DNA of 64,000 nt from Amphibalanus amphitrite (Eukaryota > Arthropoda > Thecostraca > Balanomorpha > Balanidae). Where the stretch lies: assembly GCF_019059575.1 (NCBI RefSeq), contig NW_024881674.1:310001-374000 (forward strand), written 5' to 3'. Positions 52,186 through 62,764 of this stretch are shown in pieces. The first letter of the stretch is position 1. Each line of letters begins with the position of its first letter. The position numbers and the translations under genes are program-made. The notes below the pieces were generated by a model. It ran no database searches and was not told the origin of the DNA. It saw only the letters and a list, made by a program, of their open reading frames with translations.

Positions 52186-54031
52186 CAAGCGATGCGGGCG
52201 CGGCAGCGGGTGACGGACCGCGCGGACGAGCCCGAGTCTGGCTCTCCGCCGGTTGACACCGCCGCCATCTCCTCCAACTTCAAGCAGAACCTCACATTCT
52301 TCCAGAAGGCGGCCCACAACCTGACCCGCTCTACGCCCCCGGCCCGCAGCCGTCCGACGCCGCGCCGCAGCTCCGTCGGCTCCGACGGCAGCTCCGGCAG
52401 CTCGGTGGCTTCCGCGGCCTCCGTCGGAGATGACGACTTCGAGCCGGTGCTGTTCGTCAACGGACGACCCCGGTACGTGACGTCAGAGGCGGCGAGCGCG
52501 CCCATTGGCGGAGCGCCCGTGTCGGCGGCCGGCGCCGCGGACGGCCCGGCAGTCGACGACGGCGCGCGGACAGCGGCGGAGCGGACCGACCGCGCTGCGC
52601 AGAAGGTGCGGATCGGGGGCACGGCGGCAGAGCGGATACGGGCCGGTGGAAAGAGCGCTGCGGAGAGAGCGGCCAGCAGCAGCCCGGCGCGCTCTGGACG
52701 GACGCAGCAGCCCACAGCTGCCCAGAGCTCGGTGAGTGATACGTCAAGGGAGAGGAGCTACGACTCGCGCGAGAGATCGTCCAGTGCGCCGGCGAAACGA
52801 GAGAAACCCTCAGCGAGCTCGCACTCCAGTGAGAGACTTTCTTCGACCACTCCCTCAAAGCGGGAACGTGCCGGCTCGAACGACTCCTCCTCCATTGCGG
52901 AGAAGCCATCAAGTCGCAGTTCGTCTAGACGAGACTCTGAACGGCAACTGAGCACAGACTCTGACCAACCCGCAAATAACTCAGAGGTTCAGCCGCCGAG
53001 ACGGAAGCCTTACATCCGATTCGGCTCAGTTGAAAACCATCTAAGTCATGACGACTTGACGTACTTCAAGCAGACGATCGGCATCCTCCCTGGCGGCGGT
53101 GGTATCACACGCACTCAGAGCTGTCAGGAGGGTCTGGACTCTCCCGCTCGGCCCGCGCCCGTCTCGCGCACGCTCAGCTTCAGCTGTCTGGCGGATGTGG
53201 GCGGCGAGCCGCGGTCACTGAGCGGCAGCAGGACCAGTCTTCGGCGAGCTCCTTCCGTTGAGGAGATCCTCGAGTCGGTAAAAGCCCTTCGCGTGAAACG
53301 CCAGCAGGACGAGATGGTGCGAAACTCAGAGCCGGAGGCTGAGTACCAGAACGTGGGTATCAAGTCGTCGTCGCGTTCTGGCAAGGGCCGACCTGCGCCC
53401 TGGAGCGGAGTGCAGTTCAGCGGACCCGTTCGTAATGTCGAGTCCGACGACCCAGCGCTGACACCCGACGATGCCTGTTATGAGAACGTGTCGGCTGGCG
53501 GACAGGCTGTCTATCAGAATTCTCCGCTGAAGTCAGAGGTCATTTACGACCAGCCGGTGAAGCAGAGACGGAGACGCCGTAAGACGCCCGAGGAACCCCA
53601 GCAGCTTTACGAGAACGTGCAGTTCAGCGACCAGACCGGCGGCGAGTACCAGAACACGACTCTGCTCTCCAAGTCGCAGCAGAACCTCTCTGAGCCGGAC
53701 GCTGTCTACGAGAACGTCGAGAAGGGTGTCGTCTCCGTATCCGGAAACGGTCTCCTCTCATCGGGTCAGTATGACGTTCCACGTACGGCGTCGCACATCT
53801 ACGACGCGCCTCAGCGCACGCGCATCAAGAACGTGCAGCCGGCTGAGTCTGGCGAATACGACTCACCTCGGCCGACGTACGGACCGGGCCGCTCGGAGCC
53901 GCTGCCCACCCGGTCTACACAGATCGTCCTGAAGGGCGGCATGGCGGTGCCGGCGGTGGAGCAGGCACAGGATTGTGATCGCGACTCACTGGACGGTGAC
54001 GGAGGCCGGCGGCCCGACATACCGTCACCAG
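52186..54031 (+). CDS. large internal exon: multi-tyrosine SH2-docking protein
   Basis: An open frame of 615 codons, by far the longest in the window, follows a strong acceptor (pyrimidine tract, TTCACAG at 52179-52185). It ends at a donor, CAG|GTGGGT, in phase 1. Numbering from the Met at 52192: residues 26-44 (SSNFKQNLTFFQKAA) look like an ordered or amphipathic block; 45-265 are mostly Ser/Arg/Ala-rich and probably disordered; 271-297 (YIRFGSVENH...) and 354-371 (SVEEILESVKALRVKRQ, a helix-like segment) look constrained; RTQSC and RTLSFS near 310 and 329 resemble 14-3-3/basophilic-kinase sites. The C-terminal third has Y-x-N motifs at Y385, Y430, Y441, Y473, Y486 and Y506, and YDxP motifs at Y452, Y527, Y537 and Y556. 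RRRRRK lies at 459-464. No SH3, PH, PTB or kinase domain is visible. By known SH2 preferences these would recruit Grb2/Drk and Crk. I do not recognise the family. The exon probably continues upstream into the exon(s) before Q-A-M. Confidence 0.85.
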
Positions 54032-57000
54032 GTGGGTGCTGTTCCGGGGGGAGAGTGGGTGGTGTGGGGACACAACCTGTTTATAAATGTTGGAGGAATA
54101 GGCACTTTGAAAGATATAGGCACCTTGTCTATCAGCTAGTGAGATAAATCGTTCAACTACCTATTAAGGATGAGCGTTGAAGAGCTCTTATAAATTTTGC
54201 GCTGACAGTGCTTTTCATTTCAAACGTGTCCCGTCCTTTGAGCATAAATTCAAACTAGCCAATTAGGGAAACTAGCCAAGCCAGTAACTATATTCAGAGC
54301 GCTGGTTTTCTCGTCAACTCACGGCCCACCTGACTGCAGGCGCGGTGGCACTGTTTGTCCCACATTCCAGGCCGTCAGGCCGCTCTAAAGAGCCCGTTAG
54401 TCGATCGCCGCCCGTTCCGGCTCGCTGTCCTGTGAGCTGAGTCATATCGCGAGGCGTAATAGCTAGTCAGCTGCAGACGACGTTATCAATCACACATCAG
54501 CGATGCCCGATTTAGTTCGAAAGCCACCGCGTGCTAAATAGATAGAACCATGGACGAGATGTGTTATCTGTAAATGTAGATGTAAAACTAGCTTCACGTC
54601 CCGAGATCTCGCTGAACCGAACCGGACACGCTATCTCGGGCGCATTGCTCCTGTAACCACTTCCGCCACCTTCTGGGTGATGACTCACCCTGGGTTTTAT
54701 CCGGCAACATTTTTTCCTTTATCCGTTCGATCAACTTCCAAGTGATCTACTCGACCTGACATGAAATCCAACTAGTCCTCTCTAGTCCTTACATCTAGTC
54801 AGTTGTCTAGGACGACACTCTCGCGCTGCTTTATCTTACCTTGCTCTTTTATATCGAGTCTTTTACTTTTTAGTCTTCGTATCTAGAAGGTTCTCTCTTT
54901 TGACACACTTGTTTTATTAAAACCACGTTATGGGCGCAAAATGACCTAAGTAGTCGGCGCGCCCTAAAGCCCCAATTAACAAACAAACAAACACGTCCCG
55001 AAATATAAACTCACGTAAATTGTGATTAGGTAACGAGTCAAATAATCGTAACAACTTCTTACGGATAGTGGATAAAAAACGGATGAAAAACTATCGGTTA
55101 GATTTTTGCTCAAACATCTAGCATCCCTATAGCCCCCCCCCCTTCCCCCCACGGCGGAGAAGATACCAGGAAATATCGGCATACCGAGTGGAACGGTTCC
55201 ATATCAGTAACTTGTCACCTTTTCCATGCATAATTCGCGTCACGGAAGGGTAGAAAATCGTGCTGTGTTTTTCCGTTAATGTTTGTGTTGGTGTTCCGTT
55301 AACTGTCGACTTCCAAGAGTTCACCCTTAGCGCTTCTGCAAACGTCAGAGTTATTGACCACGAAGAAATGCGCTGAGTCACTTGACATATTGACTCGTCA
55401 GTTAGCTCCTGCATTGGCATGACAGTCTGATGAGCGGAGCAACTTCACGATGCACATCTTGATTAACTGAACACCTTAATTTAGTTGGTTGATCCCCTAC
55501 TCGATTCAGTCATTGAGGGACGCTTCTGCATAATTGTTAATTGTTCATTACCCAGTGCTCATAGTGTCTTATGTTGGGCTGTTGGAAAACGGTCTTTAGT
55601 CTGACGCCCTCTCACGTATCCAGGAACACAAAAAGGAAATGCTTTCACTTTGTACGATTGTTATACGTGCAGCGATGAAAATCAAGCACAATAGTAAAGA
55701 CAAACGAAACCGACGCGACAATATGATCCCATGTCGAGATATAGTAAACAGAAAGCCCTTACAAAAGCAGGCTATATCAAAGACAATTGCGAAAGTCATG
55801 GCCCGATTCCCTCCGGGCTACATGTGGTCACAGCTCATTTTGAAGCGATCGTTTTTAGTGATGGAGCCGAGTCCGAAGATGGTATGTGAGTTTGCCGTGG
55901 ACACAGTCATGACGCTGTTCGTAATATCTGAAAGTGGTTCGCTCGACAGACCAGCAAGACTCGAAAACAATCTTCATAATTAAAGCCTGGGACATTTATA
56001 GCGCTGCGACAGTCAGATGTCGGTGATCTATCAGTAAACGGCCTTGAAACATACTTGTGATCTTCACGGATGCTGCACTTCCGTGACATTATTGCGTGAT
56101 GCTGAGCTAAACGCGAGACACGTCATGTTTAGTGGTAACTGCTTATGTTGAAGTCGAGGAATATGAGCGTGGTCAACATAGATTTCGCGGATTCTCTCTG
56201 AGTGAAATCCCGATCGCGTTTTCCTGTCACGTGCGCCTCACCATAAATGATAAACGAACGAACTAACATCGAATAGAACCAATAGACCAACAGAGTACGG
56301 GACAGCGGACACAACTGTCTCAGTCAGCTGTTGTCGCCTTTTCTGCCCAACAGACGTCCGCAGTCCACCGCCTCTGGCACCCTGTCCCAATCAGCGCTGA
56401 TGACCGCGCGTGCGACGCACCCCGCGGCAACGCCGCGAGACATTCCATGATCATCACCCAGTCCGTTAGTTCGCCGCGTGTGTGTCCGCGAGTCTGGCGC
56501 GCAGTCTGCGCCCGTTATAAGTTACAAGACGACTCCGCCCCGACCGCCACAGCGCCTGCTCGAGCCTCGTGATCAGCGGCTGGTCGCGGGTTTCCGTTAT
56601 CGGCAGGAGCGAGCGCCCGTCTGACATCTGTTGCTACTGACACGCGCGGGACTCGCGGGCTGGGACTTCAGACGCTTCGGGACGGTGCGGGACCTGCGGG
56701 CTGGAACGTGGGACGTGCAGTGGGACGTCGTGAGACGCTCTGGAACGACGCGGTGCGTGTTGAGCCACGCGAACAGCTCTGTCTTTGCGTTGCAGGTGGA
56801 TCGCTCATTCCCAATTGCGACTGCTGCGGTATGTGTGTGTGTCTAACTGGCGTCTGCTCTTGTAACTCATGCATAATTTCATGAAGAAAAGAGCGAAAGT
56901 GCGAGAAATTATGACCACTAAAATGATCTTGTTACCCGTTTAGGCACTCAGCTGCTTGCGAAGCACCGATGCAATGTTCTGGCGCCGAAGGGCTCTGGTC

Positions 57001-58050
57001 AAGATGTGGGAACTGCTTCCGACTAAAATGACCAGGAGTGCGACCGACACTGCGCGGACCGTTGTGCGGCGGAGCTCCAGCGTCGCACACGGTGTCGCAG
57101 ATGGTCAGGTTTCTCACGAGTGCCAGTCCTTGGCTGGCTTTCGCTCGAGAGATATCAGGTTTTAATTACCGTGAAATTCCACAGCTTCTGTCGCCAGTCT
57201 TGCGCAATAGGTTTATGGCAGACATTTTCGTCGTCCAGAGGAAGTAAGTGGTGCCTAGAGTAAACCTGGACGCATAAAACATAAAGATGAACGAGCAACA
57301 TCTGAGTTTTGACCATAGGATGAATAGAAAAGTGCTTAACTAAAATAATTTGAGTACTGGCAAGGCAAGCGAAATTTTCCTCCTAACGAATGCATTTGAA
57401 ATGCGAACAAACAGCACGGTACGTACCACATCAGCAAGCGTAACCGGGCTACCTAATTAACCAATATTAAGCAATCCAGTCCTATTCCTATTACACAAGA
57501 CTCGAGAGAAACATAAAAGTAAATTCCTGGCACGTAACGGACACCGCCCTTTTCCCTCTTCAGCAATACGCTTCACACGCGTTAAGGGTGCGTTAACTTC
57601 GGAGGTGGCTCCGCTCAGCGTTGGTGTCCGAGCACTACTACTCCGATTCTCAGCCAGTAGATGTCACCAGGGTAGAGCGCTTTTTTCCCACGTTAATGGC
57701 CTTCTCCCCCTCCTCATTTCACGGCCCTTACGATAACGACGTTTGGTTACTGCGCCGGCGCGACGGGCGGCGCCGACTGAGGGAGATCATGGTGTGTAAA
57801 CACCGCGCGGACGGAACACGTCTCTGAGGTCTCTCGACGAGCCTTCCCGGCGCCGTCCTTAGCCTGGTGTAGGTACTTACTTACCCAGTTAGAACGAAAC
57901 TGATTAATTGATATAGATACATGTTATCGAATATTGAGTCTGCCGCAGCTCTAGTCACAAGAGTGCGTCTGATATTCTCACATGATTGACCTGACGGCAG
58001 TTATAGTGAAATGCAGTGCTAGATTCGCAATCGCATTGCTACACAGTAGG
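54032..58050 (+). other. intron following the large exon, with a CpG-rich patch
   Basis: Most is featureless AT-rich intron. 56340-56830 is CpG-rich with GGGACTTCnnACG/GGGACGTGC-like repeats and could be an alternative internal promoter; no exon can be supported there. Confidence 0.4.
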
Positions 58051-58628
58051 CCAGTAAAACGCCTTATAGGGCGATAAACGGAGCGAACGAGAGGATCGGC
58101 CGTGCAAGTGGGAAATTGTGAGGGGTACCTCCAACTGACTAGTGCACGGCACCCTACTAACCGCTCTCTAGCAATGTGCCATATTTGAGCACAATCGTTC
58201 CCCAACTATGGACCCCAACTGACTTTTGCACGGCACGCTACTAACGGATCCCTAACCGTTAACCAAATTTGCATATCCATGTGCCAAAGTTGGGGTGCTG
58301 CTGCACATGCGCACGTGCAGGAGTCGTTTCCAGATCTCGAGAACGGCTGGACCGATGGCGCTCAAATTTGATACACGGTTAGGGACCAGTTCGTAGGGTG
58401 CCGTGTACAAGTCAGTTGGGACCCATTCTGCACGTGCGCACGTGCAGGGTGCCGCTTCCAGATTTGGAGAACGGCTGGGCAGATTGTGCTCAAATTTGGC
58501 ACATCACTAGAGACGGGTTAGTAGGGTGCCGTGCACAAGTCAGCTGGAGGTACCCCCTCGAAATTTCGCACGTGCAAGGCTCACCCTCTCGCTCGCTCCG
58601 TTAGTCGCCCCAAAAGGCGTCATACTGG
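58051..58628. mobile_element. fold-back element with internal direct repeats
   Basis: The left arm (CCAGTAAAACGCCTTATAGG... to GCACGGCACCCTACTAAC) pairs with the right arm ending ...AAAAGGCGTCATACTGG. The right half also contains two direct copies of about 130 bases (about 58298-58420 and 58430-58550), each with GCACGTGC, TTCCAGAT and GAGAACGGCTGG. No clear target duplication. Confidence 0.7.
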
Positions 58629-58704
58629 TTCGTTATATTGAAAAGACTTAGCTTGCTTCGCTCGCTCCGTAACAACAACGGGAAGTTCAGCATCTATTTT
58701 CTCA

Positions 58705-58832
58705 TTTGAAGCTAAGCCCCATGCGCACAATCTTATTTTATTGGAGCAGACTATGAGCTGGAAGATTCGTATTCCATTTCTCATCCATTTCTCATTTGAA
58801 AGCATGTCGTTTGAAGCTAAGCCCCATGCGCA
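58705..58832. repeat. 105-bp-spaced direct repeat
   Basis: TTTGAAGCTAAGCCCCATGC at 58705 recurs at 58810, with further similarity around it. Confidence 0.7.
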
Positions 58833-59793
58833 TAATTTTTGTTATATCGGGGTAGACTCTTGACTGCAGAAGTAGGTACAAACTACAAATATTACAAAAA
58901 ATCAAGTTAACCTAGGGGAAGATGGGGGAACACCGCCCTTTGGGAAACACCGCCCACCCCGATATCAGAAATATAAAAAGGTCTAGGGCGACAGCTGACT
59001 GTCTTTTGGCAGCGTGACGACAACAGAAGTGCAGGTGTGGGCAGTGCACCGCATTGGTTTAGGTGATTTGCGAGGAATTCCAAATTTTACTTTTCGTGAA
59101 TACGTTTTATACTTTTTGTAGCATAATAAGCAGAAGAGAACTGATCTTATTTGACAAACATTAGCCCTGAAGTAGTATTTTTCGCCATAATTAGGACTCC
59201 TCCATGCATTACGTACTCCTGCTCGAGCGAAATTTTTGTCGTGCAGCCATATCGAAGGATTATTTAGAAAAATGTAGACACTTGGGTAACACCAGCCCCC
59301 GTTCACGAGCTCCAGAATCCCTTTACCGTGACGTCACCACGGGGGTAGAATCTCCCTTCACCCATAGGCATGTATGCAAATTTAATCATCTTTCGAGCGA
59401 GCTGGATAAAAAACCAAGGACTATGTGTCATCAAAAGTTGTACCAATATAACAATGAGTTCGCCTCTTTACGAAAAATGGGGCTGAAACTGAAAAATAGA
59501 CTATATCGAGCCAAAATCAGCAATTCAAATGACCCCTTCATTTGAACGTGAAGGATTTTCTCTGATGACGTCACCACGGCGCCTTTGATTTCCCTAGTGA
59601 ACCAACCTGAGTAGTAAAGGAATCTTGGGTAACACCGCCCACTTGGGAAATTTGGTATTTAATATATTTAATAGCACATTGTGACACCTAACCCTGGAGT
59701 GGTGCATTTCAAATAAAGAAAGAACGTTGTCGCTATGTTTTCTTTTTAGAGGATAATGAAAATTTTCGAGAAAAATAATTTTTGTGACTTTAA

Positions 59794-61320
59794 CCCGGCA
59801 CCGCCTGGGCTATTTCCGTACCCACGACAGCCTGGGGGGGGGGGGGTCGGATCCGACCCCCCCCCCCACTGTTATCTCGAGAACCAATGGTCGTATCGAA
59901 CCCCGCGAGGCGGTGTTCGAAAGGTCTCTACGAGACCTTCCCAAAGCACTCTTAAGATTTTAAGATTGAGGTCAACTTTCGGGTCAAGGTCAGGTCAAAG
60001 GTCAACTTCTGGGGTTTTGCATGTTTAGGCTTACGGACAGCGGAATCGATAGCTGCTGCTCAAAACTCACCAAAAATGACCTCAAAGGCCTAGTGAAGGT
60101 ACCATGTGCGTATAGGGGTCATACTAAGCACGGGTCAAGGTCAGGTCAGGTCACGAAAGGTCACGGTTTTCACTTTTTACTAAATGGGCGTGCGACACAT
60201 GTTTTACGGCTTATTTTTTTACGCCGAATCCGATGGTAATGGTTATATGTGACCCCAAGTTACTGTGCTGGTGATAAGTGTGCATTGAAAGCATAAAAAT
60301 TCGTTTATACCATACATAACTAAACGAGGGCTAAGAAAAAAGGTCAATTTTTCAACTTTTTATTTTTGACATAAAAATGCACTTTTCTATTACGAGCTTT
60401 GTCCCAGGAATCTAGTGGCAGGGCTGCGGAGTCGGAGTCGGAATCGGAGTCGGTCGGAGTCGACAGTTGTGACCGGAGTCGGAGTCGGAGTCGGAGTCGA
60501 TTTTAGAAACCCGAGCCGGAGTCGGAGTCGGAGTTACCGAAAATCTGTCGACTCCGCAGCCCTGCTAGGTCTGCGGAGTCGGAGTCGGGAGTTGGAGTCG
60601 GTCGGAGTCGACAATTCTGCCCGGAGTCGGAGTCGGAGTCGGAGCTGGTTTTTGAAAGCCGGAGTCGGAGTCGGAGTCGCCGAAAATCCATCGACTCCGC
60701 AGCCCTGTCTAGTGGTGCCATTTGTTTTCACCTGCGATGTTCAGAAGTGCCTCTAATTCACGAAAATGCTTATGAAGTCACCATGCCCTATGCAATATGC
60801 ATGTTGGAGCTATTTTTTACAATTTGGTGGTCAAAAATCAAGATAGTTGAAATTTGGGACATCGAATGTTCTAATAGAGCTCTATAACATATATTCCGGT
60901 TTTTTGTTAATTCTCAAAATTTTGGATTTTATTAGCTGTTTTCCAAAAAATATAGTTTTTTGAATTTTTAGGGGTGAAAAACGCATTTTATGGAAAATCC
61001 GAGATAGCCATTTAAAAGAACTCGTTGAGCTGCGTCTGTTCATGTCCTTAATTTGAAATTTGCTTTAAACCTTGATTTTAAGCGATTTTTTAAATATTTA
61101 TCATTTTTGACTGAAAACGCCATGTAGTTACATCACTAAAATCGATATATCTCAAATCAAAAAAAAATCTTAAAAATTACACAGGAGACGTCAAATTGAT
61201 GGGGGAGAAGGTATGCCAAGTTTCAAGTTGATAGCGTAAGCGGTTCATGAGTTATTCAAGAAAAACGGAGGGGGGGGGGGGTCGAATCCGACCCCCCCCC
61301 CTCCCCCAGGCGGTCGCGGG
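59794..61320. mobile_element. piggyBac-like TTAA element carrying a hAT dimer
   Basis: TTAA at 59790-59793 and 61321-61324 flank CCCGGCACCGCCTGGG and its near inverse. Almost perfect hairpins lie just inside each end: G-run GTCGGATCCGAC C-run (about 59834-59868) and G-run GTCGAATCCGAC C-run (about 61268-61302). AGGTCA arrays lie at 59985-60000 and 60135-60162. Part of its AT-rich interior resembles that of the 18781 element (for example GATAGCCATTT and CCGGTTTTTT). It contains the hAT dimer 60419-60707. Confidence 0.83.
60419..60707. mobile_element. dimeric hAT MITE made of GGAGTC repeats
   Basis: It begins CAGGGCTGCGGAGTCGGAGT and ends CGACTCCGCAGCCCTG, between perfect 8-bp duplications TCTAGTGG (60411-60418 and 60708-60715). 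Two head-to-tail monomers (60419-60564 and 60571-60707) consist mainly of GGAGTC hexamers. The second lacks the CAGGG start. As only one target duplication surrounds both, they moved or were amplified as a unit. Confidence 0.88.
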
Positions 61321-62647
61321 TTAAGTCATCTAGTTATATAAATGAGTAGGTACTACATTGTACCAGAGATATAATAAGATCGTTTCCACTGTATTTTATA
61401 AATAAAGGTACTAAAAAGTCTCGAAATTTACGATAAGAAGAACAACTTAATAGTCCAGCAATCTGCAAATTTCGTTGCCTGCTGAGCTCGGGCGGTGTTA
61501 CCCAACAGTCGGTGTTACCCCGAAAAATGTAGACATTTACTAAATGATCGCTATACTAAATCGCTATACAAATGCAGCTTCAGAGTACTATGCGATTGTG
61601 AAATTACTAACGTATAGACAGACTGGCCACAATCAAATTCAAGCATGCCATCACAGTTCACATTTAATACCCATGTTTATTTAAGGGGGAAGGTAAATTA
61701 TAGGCGCCAAGGTTGTTAGTTGATAACCTGTGTATCGATGTGCTATTCATATAAAATCTACTAATCTCATTCGATCCATCCACCATCCGTATTTTCCTCC
61801 GACAACCCCGTGTTCGCTTCTGTTCCGGCAGAGTTTCATGGCCACCAGCGCACGCGGGAACCCCAGACCGTAAATCACCGTGTGTTGACAGTCCCTCCCC
61901 GCCGGTCGGCGCGACTCGCGGGTTTTATTACATGGGGGAACGGCAGGGACCGAGGCGGAGACCCATACGACATCTAGCGGCACTCCCTTGAACCAACAAA
62001 ACAGTCAAAAAGTGGATATGATTCGGGCTTAATTCCAGTCACAGCTCCAACATTTCTGAAAAGTAAAATTCATTTTCGTGTGAAGAAATGTTCTGTGCAC
62101 ATTTCTATGTAGCCACTTTTTTATTTTATGCCTCACACAAAAAATAAAAGATGAGCAAAGTTTTACTTTCATTTTTTGCAACATTGCAAAAAGAAAATGG
62201 AAAATCGGAGTACATAGAATTGTTGTCCACTTTGAGGATATGCGGTTGCCATTCATTTTTTGCGCCTAGTTTGAATGACGTTTAATGAATTTCGGCCCAA
62301 ACTTTTCAGTTTTTCCACCTTTATCGTGCAATATCAACGTGAATATTGCACGGAATCAAACAACTTGTCCAGAGTAGGCTTCGTATACTGTTGGAGCAGG
62401 TACATGCCAAATTTGAGGCTAATATCTCTATCGGTTTTCAAGATATTGCGGTTTTTCACCTCCCATTGACTTAACATTAACATCGCACCCTTAAAACGTC
62501 CATGAGAAAACAATCGAGAAACTCTCAGCCAACCTCTCAATCTAACGGGCTGTCACGTAACTATGTAATCTTTTCAAGCTCATTGCCAGTGATCGACCTC
62601 GCCCTCGACTCTCTCCATTCACTCGTGTTATTTTATGTCGATTTCAG

Positions 62648-62764
62648 ATTACGGAAGCGACGGGGACGATGTCGATGGAATCCCCAATGACTACATTGGT
62701 GATGATCAACTGGACGAGGGACTCGGCGAATCGGACGCCAGGAGCTACTACAACGAAGATCCAG
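62648..62764 (+). CDS. next exon of the docking-protein gene (acidic, 39 codons)
   Basis: The acceptor TTTCAG ends at 62647 and a consensus donor, CAG|GTGAGT, follows 62764. The exon is 117 bases and phase 1 at both ends, so it could be skipped or included without breaking the frame. Joined to 54031 it continues ...DIPSP-DYGSDGDDVDGIPND..., ending ...SYYNEDP. It is strongly acidic (about one third Asp/Glu) and holds four tyrosines, two in acidic contexts. The intron is 8.6 kb and holds several transposons. The reading continues into an exon beyond the right edge or in the unassigned 1.2 kb that follows. Confidence 0.6.

Larger units (their letters stand above)
58924..61521. mobile_element. 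element with GGGTAACACCG terminal repeats, host to a TTAA element
   Basis: The left segment, GGGGGAACACCGCCC then TTTGGGAAACACCGCCC (58924-58955), and the inverse of the right segment ending at 61521 (GGGGTAACACCGACTG then TTGGGTAACACCGCCC) align over about 32 bases. A third GGGTAACACCGCCC lies at 59627. The outer limits and target site are unclear. The piggyBac-like element 59794-61320 sits inside it. Confidence 0.5.

Noticed and set aside
52143-52912. Long minus-strand frames opposite the large exon
   Set aside because: Shadows of the real + strand exon, whose splice sites and tyrosine motifs identify the coding strand.
58983-59306. Minus-strand frame ending CTAHTCTSVVVTLPKDSQL, faintly like a THAP zinc-finger start
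   Set aside because: Only the CxxxxC spacing and LPKDSQL are suggestive. The downstream THAP residues (W, AVPTIF) are absent.
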